The translations under genes and the position numbers were made by a program. From Methanosphaera sp. (GTDB lineage: Archaea; Methanobacteriota; Methanobacteria; Methanobacteriales; Methanobacteriaceae): a stretch of DNA of 5,101 nucleotides. Below are positions 5,021-5,101 of this stretch, in pieces; the stretch's first letter is position 1; each line of letters begins with the position of its first letter. Under the pieces are notes generated by a model. It was not told where the DNA came from. It made no database searches and saw nothing but the letters and a program-made list of their open reading frames with translations. The stretch covers positions 1 to 5,101 of the forward strand of contig JAJQHG010000045.1 in the NCBI GenBank assembly GCA_021199865.1, read 5' to 3'.

Positions 5021-5101
5021 TTCTTATGCTCTTTATAATTATATATTGATCATATTTTATAAACTTTATACTATGAATAAGAAAGTACACACTACTATAA
5101 T

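Noticed and set aside
5073..5101. ATG on the plus strand open to the window edge (MNKKVHTTI)
   Set aside because: Only nine codons are visible, there is no Shine-Dalgarno sequence, and nothing else supports a divergent gene. It could be the start of one, but it cannot be judged from this window.

Overview
The window is a stretch of AT-rich archaeal chromosome. All six convincing genes lie on the minus strand, and I find no supportable gene on the plus strand. An archaeal translation initiation factor aIF1A, a RIO1 kinase, a GfcR-type 'PyrE-like' HTH-phosphoribosyltransferase and a HemC, together with very low G+C and frequent TTG starts behind Shine-Dalgarno sequences, point to a methanogen of the Methanobacteriales. 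Methanosphaera is my best guess; this is inferred from gene content and composition, not from a database search.

Reading in the direction of transcription (right to left), the first unit has three tightly packed genes. They are hemC (hydroxymethylbilane synthase, best start a TTG at 4934), a Gfo/Idh/MocA-family NAD(P)-dependent sugar dehydrogenase that overlaps hemC by 4 bases, and a GfcR/PyrE-like protein that starts within about 10 bases of the dehydrogenase stop. A promoter-like region with a small inverted repeat precedes hemC (4935-5101), and a T-rich termination tract follows the third gene (about 2470-2485). HemC feeds tetrapyrrole synthesis, which in methanogens leads to F430, sirohaem and corrinoids. 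The other two genes have no obvious biochemical tie to that pathway.

The second unit begins with a 184-base intergenic region carrying a good TATA-like box and then aIF1A. Only 18 bases downstream comes a ten-segment membrane permease of the ACR3/bile acid:sodium symporter superfamily, followed by a short hairpin and then the RIO1 kinase. aIF1A and RIO1 are commonly neighbours in archaea as a translation/ribosome-assembly cluster, so the permease looks like an insertion between them. The final 107 bases downstream of RIO1 hold a 14-base tandem duplication across the stop codon and a TATA-like box facing off the window, probably for the next minus-strand gene.

This is mostly ordinary housekeeping sequence, and I see no CRISPR array, mobile element, RNA gene or clearly new system. 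The points worth a second look are the permease between two translation genes, the mixed hemC operon, the corrected hemC start, and the small inverted repeats and duplication in the spacers. No gap without a gene exceeds 300 bases.
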